DNA of 64,000 nt from Sipunculus nudus (Eukaryota; Annelida; Sipuncula; Golfingiida; Sipunculidae), in assembly GCA_026874595.1 (NCBI GenBank), contig CM049315.1, forward strand, positions 2,300,501-2,364,500. The letters run 5' to 3'. The position numbers and the translations under genes are program-made. The notes under the pieces were generated by a model. That model did no database searches. It was not told the DNA's origin and saw only the letters and a list, made by a program, of their open reading frames with translations. Every line of letters starts with the position of its first letter. The first letter of the stretch is position 1. Positions 12,361 to 24,279 of this stretch are shown here, piece after piece.

Positions 12361-15300
12361 GATCACAGAGATGACCTTCGTTTTATGATGTTAACACAAT
12401 AATTTGACCAGAATTATATCGATCTGTAGACTTACGGCTAATGGAGAACTAGATCAAATTCGAATATGAAAGACATTGACTCATTTACCCAGGTCACAGA
12501 GACGATCTTGTTAAAATGATGTTAACGGAATAAGTTAAGACATTGACTCATTTACTCAGGTCACAGAGACGATCTTGTTAAAATGATGTTAACGGAATAA
12601 GTTAAGACATTGACTCATTTACTCAGGTCACAGAGACGATCTTGTTAAAATGATGTTAACGGAATAAGTTAAGACATTGACTCATTTACTCAGGTCACAG
12701 AGACGATCTTGTTAAAATGATGTTAACGGAATAAGTTAAGACATTGACTCATTTACTCAGGTCACAGAGACGATCTTGTTAAAATGATGTTAACGGAATA
12801 AGTTAAGACATTGACTCATTTACTCAGGTCACAGAGACGATCTTGTTAAAATGATGATAACGGAATAAGTTAAGACATTGACTCATTTACTCAGGTCACA
12901 GAGACGATCTTGTTAAAATGATGTTAACGGAATAAGTTAAGACATTGACTCATTTACTCAGGTCACAGAGACGATCTTGTTAAAATGATGTTAACGGAAT
13001 AAGTTAAGACATTGACTCATTTACTCAGGTCACAGAGACGATCTTGTTAAAATGATGTTAACGGAATAAGTTAAGACATTGACTCATTTACCCAGGTCAC
13101 AGAGACGATCTTGTTAAAATGATGTTAACGGAATAAGTTAAGACATTGACTCATTTACCCAGGTCACAGAGACGATCTTGTTAAAATGATGTTAACGGAA
13201 TAAGTTAAGACATTGACTCATTTACCCAGGTCACAAGCGATCTTGTTAAAATGATGTTAACGGAATAAGTTAAGACATTGACTCATTTACCCAGGTCACA
13301 GAGACGATCTTGTTAAAATGATGATAACGGAATAAGTTAAGACATTGACTCATTTACCCAGGTCACAGAGACGATCTTGTTAAAATGATGTTAACGGAAT
13401 AAGTTAAGACATTGACTCATTTACCCAGGTCACAGAGACGGTCTTGTTAAAATGATGTTAACGGAATAAGTTAAGACATTGACTCATTTACCCAGGTCAC
13501 AGAGACGATCTTGTTAAAATGATGTTAACGGAATAAGTTAAGACATTGACTCATTTACCCAGGTCACAGAGACGATCTTGTTAAAATGATGTTAACGGAA
13601 TAAGTTAAGACATTGACTCATTTACTCAGGTCACAGAGACGATCTTGTTAAAATGATGTTAACGGAATAAGTTAAGACATTGACTCATTTACCCAGGTCA
13701 CAGAGACGATCTTGTTAAAATGATGTTAACGGAATAAGTTAAGACATTGACTCATTTACCCAGGTCACAGAGACGATCTTGTTAAAATGATGTTAACGGA
13801 ATAAGTTAAGACATTGACTCATTTACCCAGGTCACAGAGACGATCTTGTTAAAATGATGTTAACGGAATAAGTTAAGACATTGACTCATTTACTTAGGTC
13901 ACATAGACGATCTTGTTAAAATGATGTTTACGGAATAAGTTAAGACATTGACTTATTTACCCAGGTCACAGAGACGATCTTGTTAAAATGATGTTAATGG
14001 AATAAGTTAAGACATTGACTCATTTACCCAGGTCACAGAGACGATCTTGTTAAAATGATGTTAACGGAATAAGTTAAGACATTGACTCATTTACCCAGGT
14101 CACAGAGACGATCTTGTTGAAATGATGTTAACGGAATAAGTTAAGACATTGACTCATTTACCCAGGTCACAGAGACGATCTTGTTAAAATGATGTTAACG
14201 GAATAAGTTAAGACATTGACTCATTTACCCAGGTCAGAGAGATGATCTTGTTAAAATTATGTTAACGGAATAAGTTAAGACATTGACTCATTTACCCAGG
14301 TCACAGACACGATCTTGTTAAAATTATGTTAACGGAATAAGTTAAGACATTGACTCATTTACCCAGGTCACAGAGACGATCTTGTTAAAATGATGTTAAC
14401 GGAATAAGTTAAGACATTGACTCATTTACTCAGGTCACAGAGACGATCTTGTTAAAATGATGTTAACGGAATAAGTTAAGACATTGACTCATTTACTCAG
14501 GTCACAGAGACGATCTTGTTAAAATGATGTTAACGGAATAAGTTAAGACATTGACTCATTTACCCAGGTCACAGAGACGATCTTGTTAAAATGATGTTAA
14601 CGGAATAAGTTAAGACATTGACTCATTTACCCAGGTCACAGAGACGATCTTGTTAAAATGATGTTAACGGAATAAGTTAAGACATTGACTCATTTACTCA
14701 GGTCACAGAGACGATCTTGTTAAAATGATGTTAACGGAATAAGTTAAGACATTGACTCATTTACTCAGATCACAGAGATGACCTTCGTTTTATGATGTTA
14801 ACGGAATAAGTTAAGACATTGACTCATTTACCCAGGTCACAGAGACGATCTTGTTAAAATGATGTTAACGGAATAAGTTAAGACATTGACTCATTTACCC
14901 AGGTCACAGAGACGATCTTGTTAAAATGATGTTAACGGAATAAGTTAAGACATTGACTCATTTACTTAGGTCACATAGACGATCTTGTTAAAATGATGTT
15001 TACGGAATAAGTTAAGACATTGACTTATTTACCCAGGTCACAGAGACGATCTTGTTAAAATGATGTTAACGGAATAAGTTAAGACATTGACTCATTTACC
15101 CAGGTCACAGAGACGATCTTGTTAAAATGATGTTAACGGAATAAGTTAAGACATTGACTCATTTACCCAGGTCAGAGAGATGATCTTGTTAAAATGATGT
15201 TAACGGAATAAGTTAAGACATTGACTCATTTACCCAGGTCACAGAGACGATCTTGTTAAAATTATGTTAACGGAATAAGTTAAGACATTGACTCATTTAC

Positions 15301-18300
15301 CCAGGTCACAGAGACGATCTTGTTAAAATGATGTTAACGGAATAAGTTAAGACATTGACTCATTTACTCAGGTCACAGAGACGATCTTGTTAAAATGATG
15401 TTAACGGAATAAGTTAAGACATTGACTCATTTACTCAGGTCACAGAGACGATCTTGTTAAAATGATGTTAACGGAATAAGTTAAGACATTGACTCATTTA
15501 CCCAGGTCACAGAGACGATCTTGTTAAAATGATGTTAACGGAATAAGTTAAGACATTGACTCATTTACCCAGGTCACAGAGACGATCTTGTTAAAATGAT
15601 GTTAACGGAATAAGTTAAGACATTGACTCATTTACCCAGGTCACAAGCGATCTTGTTAAAATGATGTTAACGGAATAAGTTAAGACATTGACTCATTTAC
15701 CCAGGTCACAGAGACGATCTTGTTAAAATGATGATAACGGAATAAGTTAAGACATTGACTCATTTACCCAGGTCACAGAGACGATCTTGTTAAAATGATG
15801 TTAACGGAATAAGTTAAGACATTGACTCATTTACTCAGGTCACAGAGACGATCTTGTTAAAATGATGTTAACGGAATAAGTTAAGACATTGACTCATTTA
15901 CTCAGGTCACAGAGACGATCTTGTTAAAATGATGTTAACGGAATAAGTTAAGACATTGACTCATTTACTCAGGTCACAGAGACGATCTTGTTAAAATGAT
16001 GTTAACGGAATAAGTTAAGACATTGACTCATTTACTCAGGTCACAGAGACGATCTTGTTAAAATGATGTTAACGGAATAAGTTAAGACATTGACTCATTT
16101 ACTCAGGTCACAGAGACGATCTTGTTAAAATGATGTTAACGGAATAAGTTAAGACATTGACTCATTTACCCAGGTCACAGAGACGATCTTGTTAAAATGA
16201 TGTTAACGGAATAAGTTAAGACATTGACTCATTTACCCAGGTCACAGAGACGATCTTGTTAAAATGATGTTAACGGAATAAGTTAAGACATTGACTCATT
16301 TACCCAGGTCACAAGCGATCTTGTTAAAATGATGTTAACGGAATAAGTTAAGACATTGACTCATTTACCCAGGTCACAGAGACGATCTTGTTAAAATGAT
16401 GATAACGGAATAAGTTAAGACATTGACTCATTTACCCAGGTCACAGAGACGATCTTGTTAAAATGATGTTAACGGAATAAGTTAAGACATTGACTCATTT
16501 ACCCAGGTCACAGAGACGGTCTTGTTAAAATGATGTTAACGGAATAAGTTAAGACATTGACTCATTTACCCAGGTCACAGAGACGATCTTGTTAAAATGA
16601 TGTTAACGGAATAAGTTAAGACATTGACTCATTTACCCAGGTCACAGAGACGATCTTGTTAAAATGATGTTAACGGAATAAGTTAAGACATTGACTCATT
16701 TACTTAGGTCACATAGACGATCTTGTTAAAATGATGTTTACGGAATAAGTTAAGACATTGACTTATTTACCCAGGTCACAGAGACGATCTTGTTAAAATG
16801 ATGTTAACGGAATAAGTTAAGACATTGACTCATTTACCCAGGTCACAGAGACGATCTTGTTAAAATGATGTTAACGGAATAAGTTAAGACATTGACTCAT
16901 TTACCCAGGTCAGAGAGATGATCTTGTTAAAATGATGTTAACGGAATAAGTTAAGACATTGACTCATTTACCCAGGTCACAGAGACGATCTTGTTAAAAT
17001 TATGTTAACGGAATAAGTTAAGACATTGACTCATTTACCCAGGTCACAGAGACGATCTTGTTAAAATGATGTTAACGGAATAAGTTAAGACATTGACTCA
17101 TTTACTCAGGTCACAGAGACGATCTTGTTAAAATGATGTTAACGGAATAAGTTAAGACATTGACTCATTTACTCAGGTCACAGAGACGATCTTGTTAAAA
17201 TGATGTTAACGGAATAAGTTAAGACATTGACTCATTTACCCAGGTCACAGAGACGATCTTGTTAAAATGATGTTAACGGAATAAGTTAAGACATTGACTC
17301 ATTTACCCAGGTCACAGAGACGATCTTGTTAAAATGATGTTAACGGAATAAGTTAAGACATTGACTCATTTACTCAGGTCACAGAGACGATCTTGTTAAA
17401 ATGATGTTAACGGAATAAGTTAAGACATTGACTCATTTACTCAGGTCACAGAGACGATCTTGTTAAAATGATGTTAACGGAATAAGTTAAGACATTGACT
17501 CATTTACCCAGGTCACAGAGACGATCTTGTTAAAATTATGTTAACGGAATAAGTTAAGACATTGACTCATTTACCCAGGTCACAGAGACGATCTTGTTAA
17601 AATGATGTTAACGGAATAAGTTAAGACATTGACTCATTTACCCAGGTCACAGAGACGATCTTGTTAAAATGATGTTAACGGAATAAGTTAAGACATTGAC
17701 TCATTTACCCAGGTCACAGAGACGATCTTGTTAAAATGATGTCAACGGAATAAGTTAAGACATTGACTCATTTACTCAGGTCACAGAGACGATCTTGTTA
17801 AAATGATGTTAACGGAATAAGTTAAGACATTGACTCATTTACCCAGGTCACAGATACGATCTTGTTAAAATGATGTTAACGGAATAAGTTAAGACATTGA
17901 CTGATTTACCCAGGTCACAGGGACGATCTTGTTAAAATGATGTTAACGGAATAAGTTAAGACATTGACTCATTTACTCAGGTCACAGAGACGATCTTGTT
18001 AAAATGATGTGAACGGAATAAGTTAAGACATTGACTCATTTACTCAGGTCACAGAGATGATCTTGTTAAAATGATGTTAACGGAATAAGTTAAGACATTG
18101 ACTCATTTACCCAGGTCGCAGAGACGATCTTGTTAAAATGATGTGAACGGAATAAGTTAAGACATTGACTCATTTACTCAGGTCACAGAGACGATCTTGT
18201 TAAAATGATGTTAACGGAATAAGTTAAGACATTGACTCATTTACCCAGGTCGCAGAGACGATCTTGTTAAAATGATGTTAACGGAATAAGTTAAGACATT

Positions 18301-19899
18301 GACTCATTTACTCAGGTCACAGAGACGATCTTGTTAAAATGATGTTAACGGAATAAGTTAAGACATTGACTCATTTACTCAGGTCACAGAGACGATCTTG
18401 TTAAAATGATGTTAACGGAATAAGTTAAGACATTGACTCATTTACCCAGGTCACAGAGACGATCTTGTTAAAATGATGTTAACGGAATAAGTTAAGACAT
18501 TGACTCATTTACCCAGGTCACAGAGACGATCTTGTTGAAATGATGTTAACGGAATAAGTTAAGACATTGACTCATTTACCCAGGTCACAGAGACGATCTT
18601 GTTAAAATGATGTTAACGGAATAAGTTAAGACATTGACTCATTTACTCAGGTCACAGAGACGATCTTGTTAAAATGATGTTAACGGAATAAGTTAAGACA
18701 TTGACTCATTTACTCAGGTCACAGAGACGATCTTGTTAAAATGATGTTAACGGAATAAGTTAAGACATTGACTCATTTACCCAGGTCACAGAGACGATCT
18801 TGTTAAAATTATGTTAACGGAATAAGTTAAGACATTGACTCATTTACCCAGGTCACAGAGACGATCTTGTTAAAATGATGTTAACGGAATAAGTTAAGAC
18901 ATTGACTCATTTACCCAGGTCACAGAGACGATCTTGTTAAAATGATGTTAACGGAATAAGTTAAGACATTGACTCATTTACCCAGGTCACAGAGACGATC
19001 TTGTTAAAATGATGTCAACGGAATAAGTTAAGACATTGACTCATTTACTCAGGTCACAGAGACGATCTTGTTAAAATGATGTTAACGGAATAAGTTAAGA
19101 CATTGACTCATTTACCCAGGTCACAGATACGATCTTGTTAAAATGATGTTAACGGAATAAGTTAAGACATTGACTCATTTACCCAGGTCACAGGGACGAT
19201 CTTGTTAAAATGATGTTAACGGAATAAGTTAAGACATTGACTCATTTACTCAGGTCACAGAGACGATCTTGTTAAAATGATGTGAACGGAATAAGTTAAG
19301 ACATTGACTCATTTACTCAGGTCACAGAGATGATCTTGTTAAAATGATGTTAACGGAATAAGTTAAGACATTGACTCATTTACCCAGGTCGCAGAGACGA
19401 TCTTGTTAAAATGATGTTAACGGAATAAGTTAAGACATTGACTCATTTACTCAGGTCACAGAGACGATCTTGTTAAAATGATGTTAACGGAATAAGTTAA
19501 GACATTGACTCATTTACTCAGGTCACAGAGACGATCTTGTTAAAATGATGTTAACGGAATAAGTTAAGACATTGACTCATTTACTCAGGTCACAGAGACG
19601 ATCTTGTTGAAATGATGTTAACGGAATAAGTTAAGACATTGACTCATTTACCCAGGTCACAGAGACGATCTTGTTGAAATGATGTTAACGGAATAAGTTA
19701 AGACATTGACTCATTTACCCAGGTCACAGAGACGATCTTGTTAAAATGATGTTAACGGAATAAGTTAAGACATTGACTCATTTACTCAGGTCACAGAGAC
19801 GATCTTGTTAAAATGATGTTAACGGAATAAGTTAAGACATTGACTCATTTACTCAGGTCACAGAGACGATCTTGTTAAAATGATGTTAACGGAATAAGT
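12361..19899. repeat. 67-bp tandem satellite, about 111 units
   Basis: A regular array from about 12471 to 19899 with a 67-bp period, preceded by a diverged partial unit at 12361-12410. Units read GACATTGACTCATTT, then CCAGGTCACAGAGACGATC, then TTGTTAAAATGATGTTAACG and GGAATAAG. Most differ at only a few positions (TTTACCC or TTTACTC is the commonest). Rare variants act as markers: a 2-bp deletion (CACAAGCG) at 13231, 15641 and 16309; TACTTAGG at 13891, 14963 and 16701; GTCAACGG at 17741 and 19014. Their spacings reveal multi-unit block duplications. The period is not a multiple of three and all frames contain stops, so the array is not coding. Confidence 0.97.
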
Positions 19900-20759
19900 T
19901 TAAAAGAATGTAAGGCACAGTAGCCATATTGTGGACCTCATGAATTGCCCTGCACACAGAGGACCACCTTGCTGAAATGATGTTTAATTATAAACTAAAG
20001 CTAATCCCTCGGAGCTTGTTTTGTTTATATCAATATGTTTAAAATATGTAGGGGCCCGCCAAAATGATCAAAACAAATTTAACCATGGCATCTGGCAGCA
20101 AGTGAGATAAGCAAGAGCTTTGCAAATGGCGTTTGCAACAATCAAACATTCTACCTCTGCATATATGCAATCTACCACCTTAGGTTACCTGTTTTTTCCC
20201 GTTTGATAACATTGCTGTGTTAACACACACGTTGTTGATAAACAAAGTCACACATCCTTCACGAAGGCCCTATAATAACTTCTCACAACCAAAATTACCC
20301 TTAGATAATTTATATATGAACAGAGGAAGCCAGAAATCACATAAATTCTTTCTCAACAGTTAGGAGAATGGGCACCTTTAAAGTCATTAGTTGACAACGG
20401 TTGTGGTAGAGTCGATCCCTAAATTTCAGGCCACACAAGTACATTCGAAACACCTCGGCCGGATCCGTTGGCATTTAACCTCGGATGTACATAGTGGGCC
20501 GCCATGAAAAGTATTCCGGCATGGCAAGGTCAAGGCCAGGTCAACTGCACACCTGTTATGCGCTTTGTAAGTGCAAAGCAGTGTGTCTTATGTACATGAA
20601 CTGCCTATTCTCACAGCGTCTACCTTTGAAGCTATAAGACAACACTCATCCATGAAATAGTGGGGAAAATCCGAAGTTAACTGATTTGGACTGCACGAGG
20701 ATACATTTCACGCCAGGAATCCCCACTCAGGTAGCGATGTGATTTCTGAGCCATTAAGT
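19900..20759. other. noncoding sequence
   Basis: Unique-looking sequence between the satellite and the dispersed repeat. No open frame or motif supported. Confidence 0.5.
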
Positions 20760-21650
20760 GTACAACTATATATTATATAATGGCCCATGGACCATGAAGA
20801 TATTTCATGAACCTCCTTAGATGTCAAGTTTCAAGATTCTAGGTCAAGGGGTTACGATTTGTGCCTTGTAAACAAATGAAGGTCTTTGAAGGTCTCAAAA
20901 ATAAAGAAAAAAATTCGTAAAATTTGAAAAAAATATAGGTGGCGCCACCAGTTTAGAGGAACTGATAGAACTCTCCATGATCAATATTCATGCAAAGAAT
21001 CATGGTGATAAATGCATTAATTGTTAAGATACTGGGGCTTTTGTATCAAATTTTAAATTATTCTGAGGGATACTTACGAGCCCCATAGCTCATATGATAT
21101 GGGTAACAGAGACCTAATTTCAGGTTTCCAAAGAGACTTTTCATGGATCTCGATTGATGTCAAGTAAGAAGATTCCAGGTCCAGTTGTTACGATTTGTGC
21201 CCTGCAAACAGATGACAGCTTCTTCGAAGGTCTCAAAATTAGAGAAAAAGATTCGTTTTTTTTTTTTTAAAAAAACACAGGTGGCGCCACCAGTTTGGAG
21301 GAACTGATGGAACGCTCCATGATCAATGTTCATGGTGGGAATCATGGTGATCAATGCAGTAGTTATTCAGCTACTCGACTTTTTGTGTCAATTTTTTTTT
21401 ATTATTCTGGGGGGGGGTGCTTTCGAGATCCATAGCTCGGAGAATATGCGTAACAGAGACCTAATTTCAGGTTTCCAAGGAGTTTTTTTAAGGACCTCCC
21501 AGGATGTCAAGTTGGGAGATTCCATGTCCAGCGGTTACGATTTGTGCCCTGTGAACGGACGGACGGCGGGGCGACCGGACGGATAGACGGACGGATGACG
21601 GACGAAGAATGATCGCTATAGCTCAGATGACTTTCAGTCAGCTGAGCTAA
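20760..21650 (-). mobile_element. dispersed repeat with ~340-bp tandem cores, minus orientation
   Basis: Read on the minus strand it starts at 21650 with TTTTTAGCTCAGCTGAC and a TCATCTGAGCTATAGCGATC half that can pair with it as a hairpin. A degenerate GTCC-rich stretch follows, then nearly three tandem core units. The core landmark GTTACGATTTGTGCC (plus strand) recurs at 20851, 21188 and 21534, and GGTGGCGCCACC at 20938 and 21280. A second, oppositely oriented copy lies at 62935-64000. There is no coding capacity. Tandem cores recall the bivalve pearl-type, Helitron-like non-autonomous elements, but that assignment is only by architecture. Confidence 0.75.
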
Positions 21651-22491
21651 AAAAAAATATATTTTCATACGGAGTTGCAAATTTATTCCCATTGAAGTTT
21701 TTAGTGAAATAATTGAAATCGATACAAATTTCAAAATGTGTATACCATTTTTGAGTTTTCATATAACACAAAATACTTGTTTTGCAAAGAATGTACTCAA
21801 AATCAGCAGTTAACCAATTTATTGATAACTTAAACCAAAACACAACAAACATAATAAAAACTCAATGTACGTCGTAACAATACTGGGTCAGATAAGGGTA
21901 GACTTTATACAAGAACACTACATTACTTCTTTAATATGTTAATAATGATCTAGCATGCACCATCGTTACATCACACGTAATATTTAGAACATTATAGTAA
22001 AGTAACAGATTTTACAAAATCTAGATGAGACAGCTTGACTTTATATGATTTCATAGCTACTATAGAAGCAGAAAAATTTGTTTTATATTTAAAAATTTCC
22101 ATACTTATGTACTAATACACTACTGTATAAGTAGTTCTTTGTTATTTTCCAAAGTATTTTATCAGTGAATCGTTGAATTATTACATGTGCTTTAACTTCA
22201 GAATGTTCATGGCAGGATTTCAAACATAGAATTTTCAATTTATAAATTTAAGAAAAGGAATTGTGACAAATCTGATGTGAAGCACGACCTCTGGTGGCCA
22301 GTGGTTTCACGTTCTGCTATTTTACTATTAACAGTTGCTCGTCAGACAGAGGGGAAAAAACAACTAAACAAAAGGAACGGGCGTTATTTATAAATTATAT
22401 CTATCCTCAATAGAATAATCAGGAAAGAAACAAAATGTGTTTGTCATTTTGAGCTACCCTTCCTCATGAAAATATGGCAGTGTTAATAACA
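21651..22491. other. intergenic sequence downstream of the kelch gene
   Basis: AT-rich with no supported gene. It is probably 3' flank of the minus-strand kelch gene beyond its poly(A) signal. Confidence 0.5.
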
Positions 22492-22497
22492 TTTATT
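22492..22497 (-). terminator. poly(A) signal AATAAA of the kelch gene
   Basis: A minus-strand AATAAA about 60 nt after the stop codon at 22557. It is well placed for a short 3' UTR. Confidence 0.6.
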
Positions 22498-22556
22498 ATA
22501 CATTTTAGCTCCCATAAACTGTCACCTCATTATGTGACAATTAAGGTGTCATGTGT

Positions 22557-24254
22557 TTAATATATCACCGATGCTTGAGCGTCATTTGACAGTTTAATGA
22601 AGCATGCGATCCCCGACAGATGGCAGGACGGTGGCGCCACCGCCTTCAGTTTGTTTGCACCAATATCATACATAAGGAAACATGGTTCGTTGTCCGTTGT
22701 CCGTCCGATCCAGTACACTTTGTCCATATAATCCACTGTCCCCCAGATATCATGGACAAAACCGGGAGGTTGTTCTTCCTGCTCGTACGCAGACCATGAC
22801 GAGTCTGTGAAATCAAACTTTACCCTCGGTTTCCCGAATTCGTTTCGTAGAATAACACCTCCCGGATGTATGACGTAACCATGCAATCTCTGTGAGTCGC
22901 TGAGTCCCAACGACTCCGTGTCTGTGTCGGATAACGCGTTCCATTCATGTGTCGCTGTGTTAAACAAGTGCAACGTTAGCCTCGTTCTGAGGCTTGGACT
23001 TGAGCAGTCTGCTCTCAGAACGTAAATTCGGTCACCGATCGGCATAGGGACGTAATAGCATGTGGCGCCCCCGCGTGTGAAGCCTTGCTCTCCAAGAAGA
23101 TGCCAGCTGTTACTTGACGGGCGATAATAAGCCACGCCCCCTTCTTGATCGACAGCGTACAAACCAGAAGTGTGCGAGAATATACGAGATCTGCCTAGAA
23201 TACCTTGCGTAGATGCGCGCTTTACCCATGAACCTTCTGTTGTATCTAGCAACCATAGATCTTTCTTCTCGATTACAGGATGCATATAACCAAATAAATC
23301 TTCGGTAGTTGTCACTAGGACATATAAATCTCCATCATGAACTGTCATAGATACAACTTGGTCAGCAAAATTGGGGTAAGGAACTTCAACTTTATACCAT
23401 TTGTCTTCAGTAATATTGTAAGCTACCAGAGCGGCGTGATCGCTTAGCGACGAAATACGAGACCTGCAAATAATAAACCCTTCAGTTCCGCGCGCTTCTA
23501 AAACCCTCAGGAACGACGCACACCTATCAGAGAAATGTTCGTCCTCTGTCATGACCGTGTTCCCGTTCATGAGATATTTAAGATGTGTAAGTGATAAATA
23601 TTTCGGCTCCACCAGACGAGCCAGTTCGGGTAGATAGCTGAGTCTCTTCTCCTTATTGAACTCAACCCACCGCATTATAGTATAAGTCTTATCTCCCTCG
23701 GACATCAGACTCAGCTGAGGGTCACGCAGAAGACACCCGAAGGTGCCCCAATCCAAACAGCAGATTTCGTCCCGTCTGAAAACGGTAGAGACACGGGGTA
23801 AAATGAAGTTAGACACAGCACCATGTAGCTCCGTGATGCAATATCGTTTGGCGAGAAGCCACAGGTTAATACAGTTGTCTTCGTTCAGATTATCTTGTAA
23901 AGTCTTGGAACACGCCTGGACCAGTTCGTCCATACAGAGGAAGTCTGCCAGTACAAGGGCGTCTTCCAATTCCTCCTTTTCCAATGTTAGAGTCCCCGTA
24001 TAAATCAAATCCACCACTTTTTCTACCACCGTGGCGTTGTAGATTGGTAAGTGAACCTCCCCAAAATCAGGAGTCATGAAAGACCCTGCGAAAATTCTGT
24101 GGAAATACTCACTGCATGCAGCTAACACGCAGCTGTGAGCGGGGACAAGTCTATCTCCAGCTAGTAGGTTGACGTCACACAAAACCCCTTCCTGCCGCTG
24201 ATCGCGCAGGCGCAGTAAGGCCTTGTCGGCCGCCCCAGGAACTTTGTAATCCAT
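22557..24254 (-). CDS. BTB-BACK-kelch (KLHL-type) protein, single coding exon
   Basis: A 565-aa protein, the usual size for KLHL proteins, which normally act in the cytoplasm as substrate adaptors for Cullin-3 ubiquitin ligases. Residues about 16-118 form a BTB domain (CDVNLLAG with Asp27, then VPAHSCVLAACSEYF with His40). Residues about 123-225 form a BACK domain (NEDNCINLWLLAKRYC, ending LARLVEPKYLS). The remainder, about 258-560, carries degenerate kelch blades with DxWLLDTTEGSW, YRPSSNSWHLL, LHLFNTATHEWNAL and VKFDFTDSSWSAY cores but few of the classic Gly-Gly pairs. The ATG has G at -3 and G at +4. It is not assigned to a particular KLHL paralogue and the substrate cannot be told. Cullin-3 binding is a family inference. 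Confidence 0.93.
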   Translation of the reverse strand: MDYKVPGAADKALLRLRDQRQEGVLCDVNLLAGDRLVPAHSCVLAACSEYFHRIFAGSFMTPDFGEVHLPIYNATVVEKVVDLIYTGTLTLEKEELEDALVLADFLCMDELVQACSKTLQDNLNEDNCINLWLLAKRYCITELHGAVSNFILPRVSTVFRRDEICCLDWGTFGCLLRDPQLSLMSEGDKTYTIMRWVEFNKEKRLSYLPELARLVEPKYLSLTHLKYLMNGNTVMTEDEHFSDRCASFLRVLEARGTEGFIICRSRISSLSDHAALVAYNITEDKWYKVEVPYPNFADQVVSMTVHDGDLYVLVTTTEDLFGYMHPVIEKKDLWLLDTTEGSWVKRASTQGILGRSRIFSHTSGLYAVDQEGGVAYYRPSSNSWHLLGEQGFTRGGATCYYVPMPIGDRIYVLRADCSSPSLRTRLTLHLFNTATHEWNALSDTDTESLGLSDSQRLHGYVIHPGGVILRNEFGKPRVKFDFTDSSWSAYEQEEQPPGFVHDIWGTVDYMDKVYWIGRTTDNEPCFLMYDIGANKLKAVAPPSCHLSGIACFIKLSNDAQASVIY

Positions 24255-24267
24255 CCCTGGATGTCAT
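24175..24267 (-). promoter_or_regulatory. overlapping upstream ORF at the kelch start
   Basis: An ATG at 24265-24267, 13 nt upstream of the main ATG and in another frame, opens 30 codons that end at TGA inside the kelch coding region. It has A at -3, so some scanning ribosomes would start there. Such an overlapping uORF would be expected to lower translation of the main frame. Confidence 0.5.
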
Positions 24268-24279
24268 ATTTCAAAGCAC

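Noticed and set aside
12471-19899. CRISPR array interpretation of the 67-bp repeats
   Set aside because: Units are contiguous with no unique spacers, and the genome is eukaryotic.
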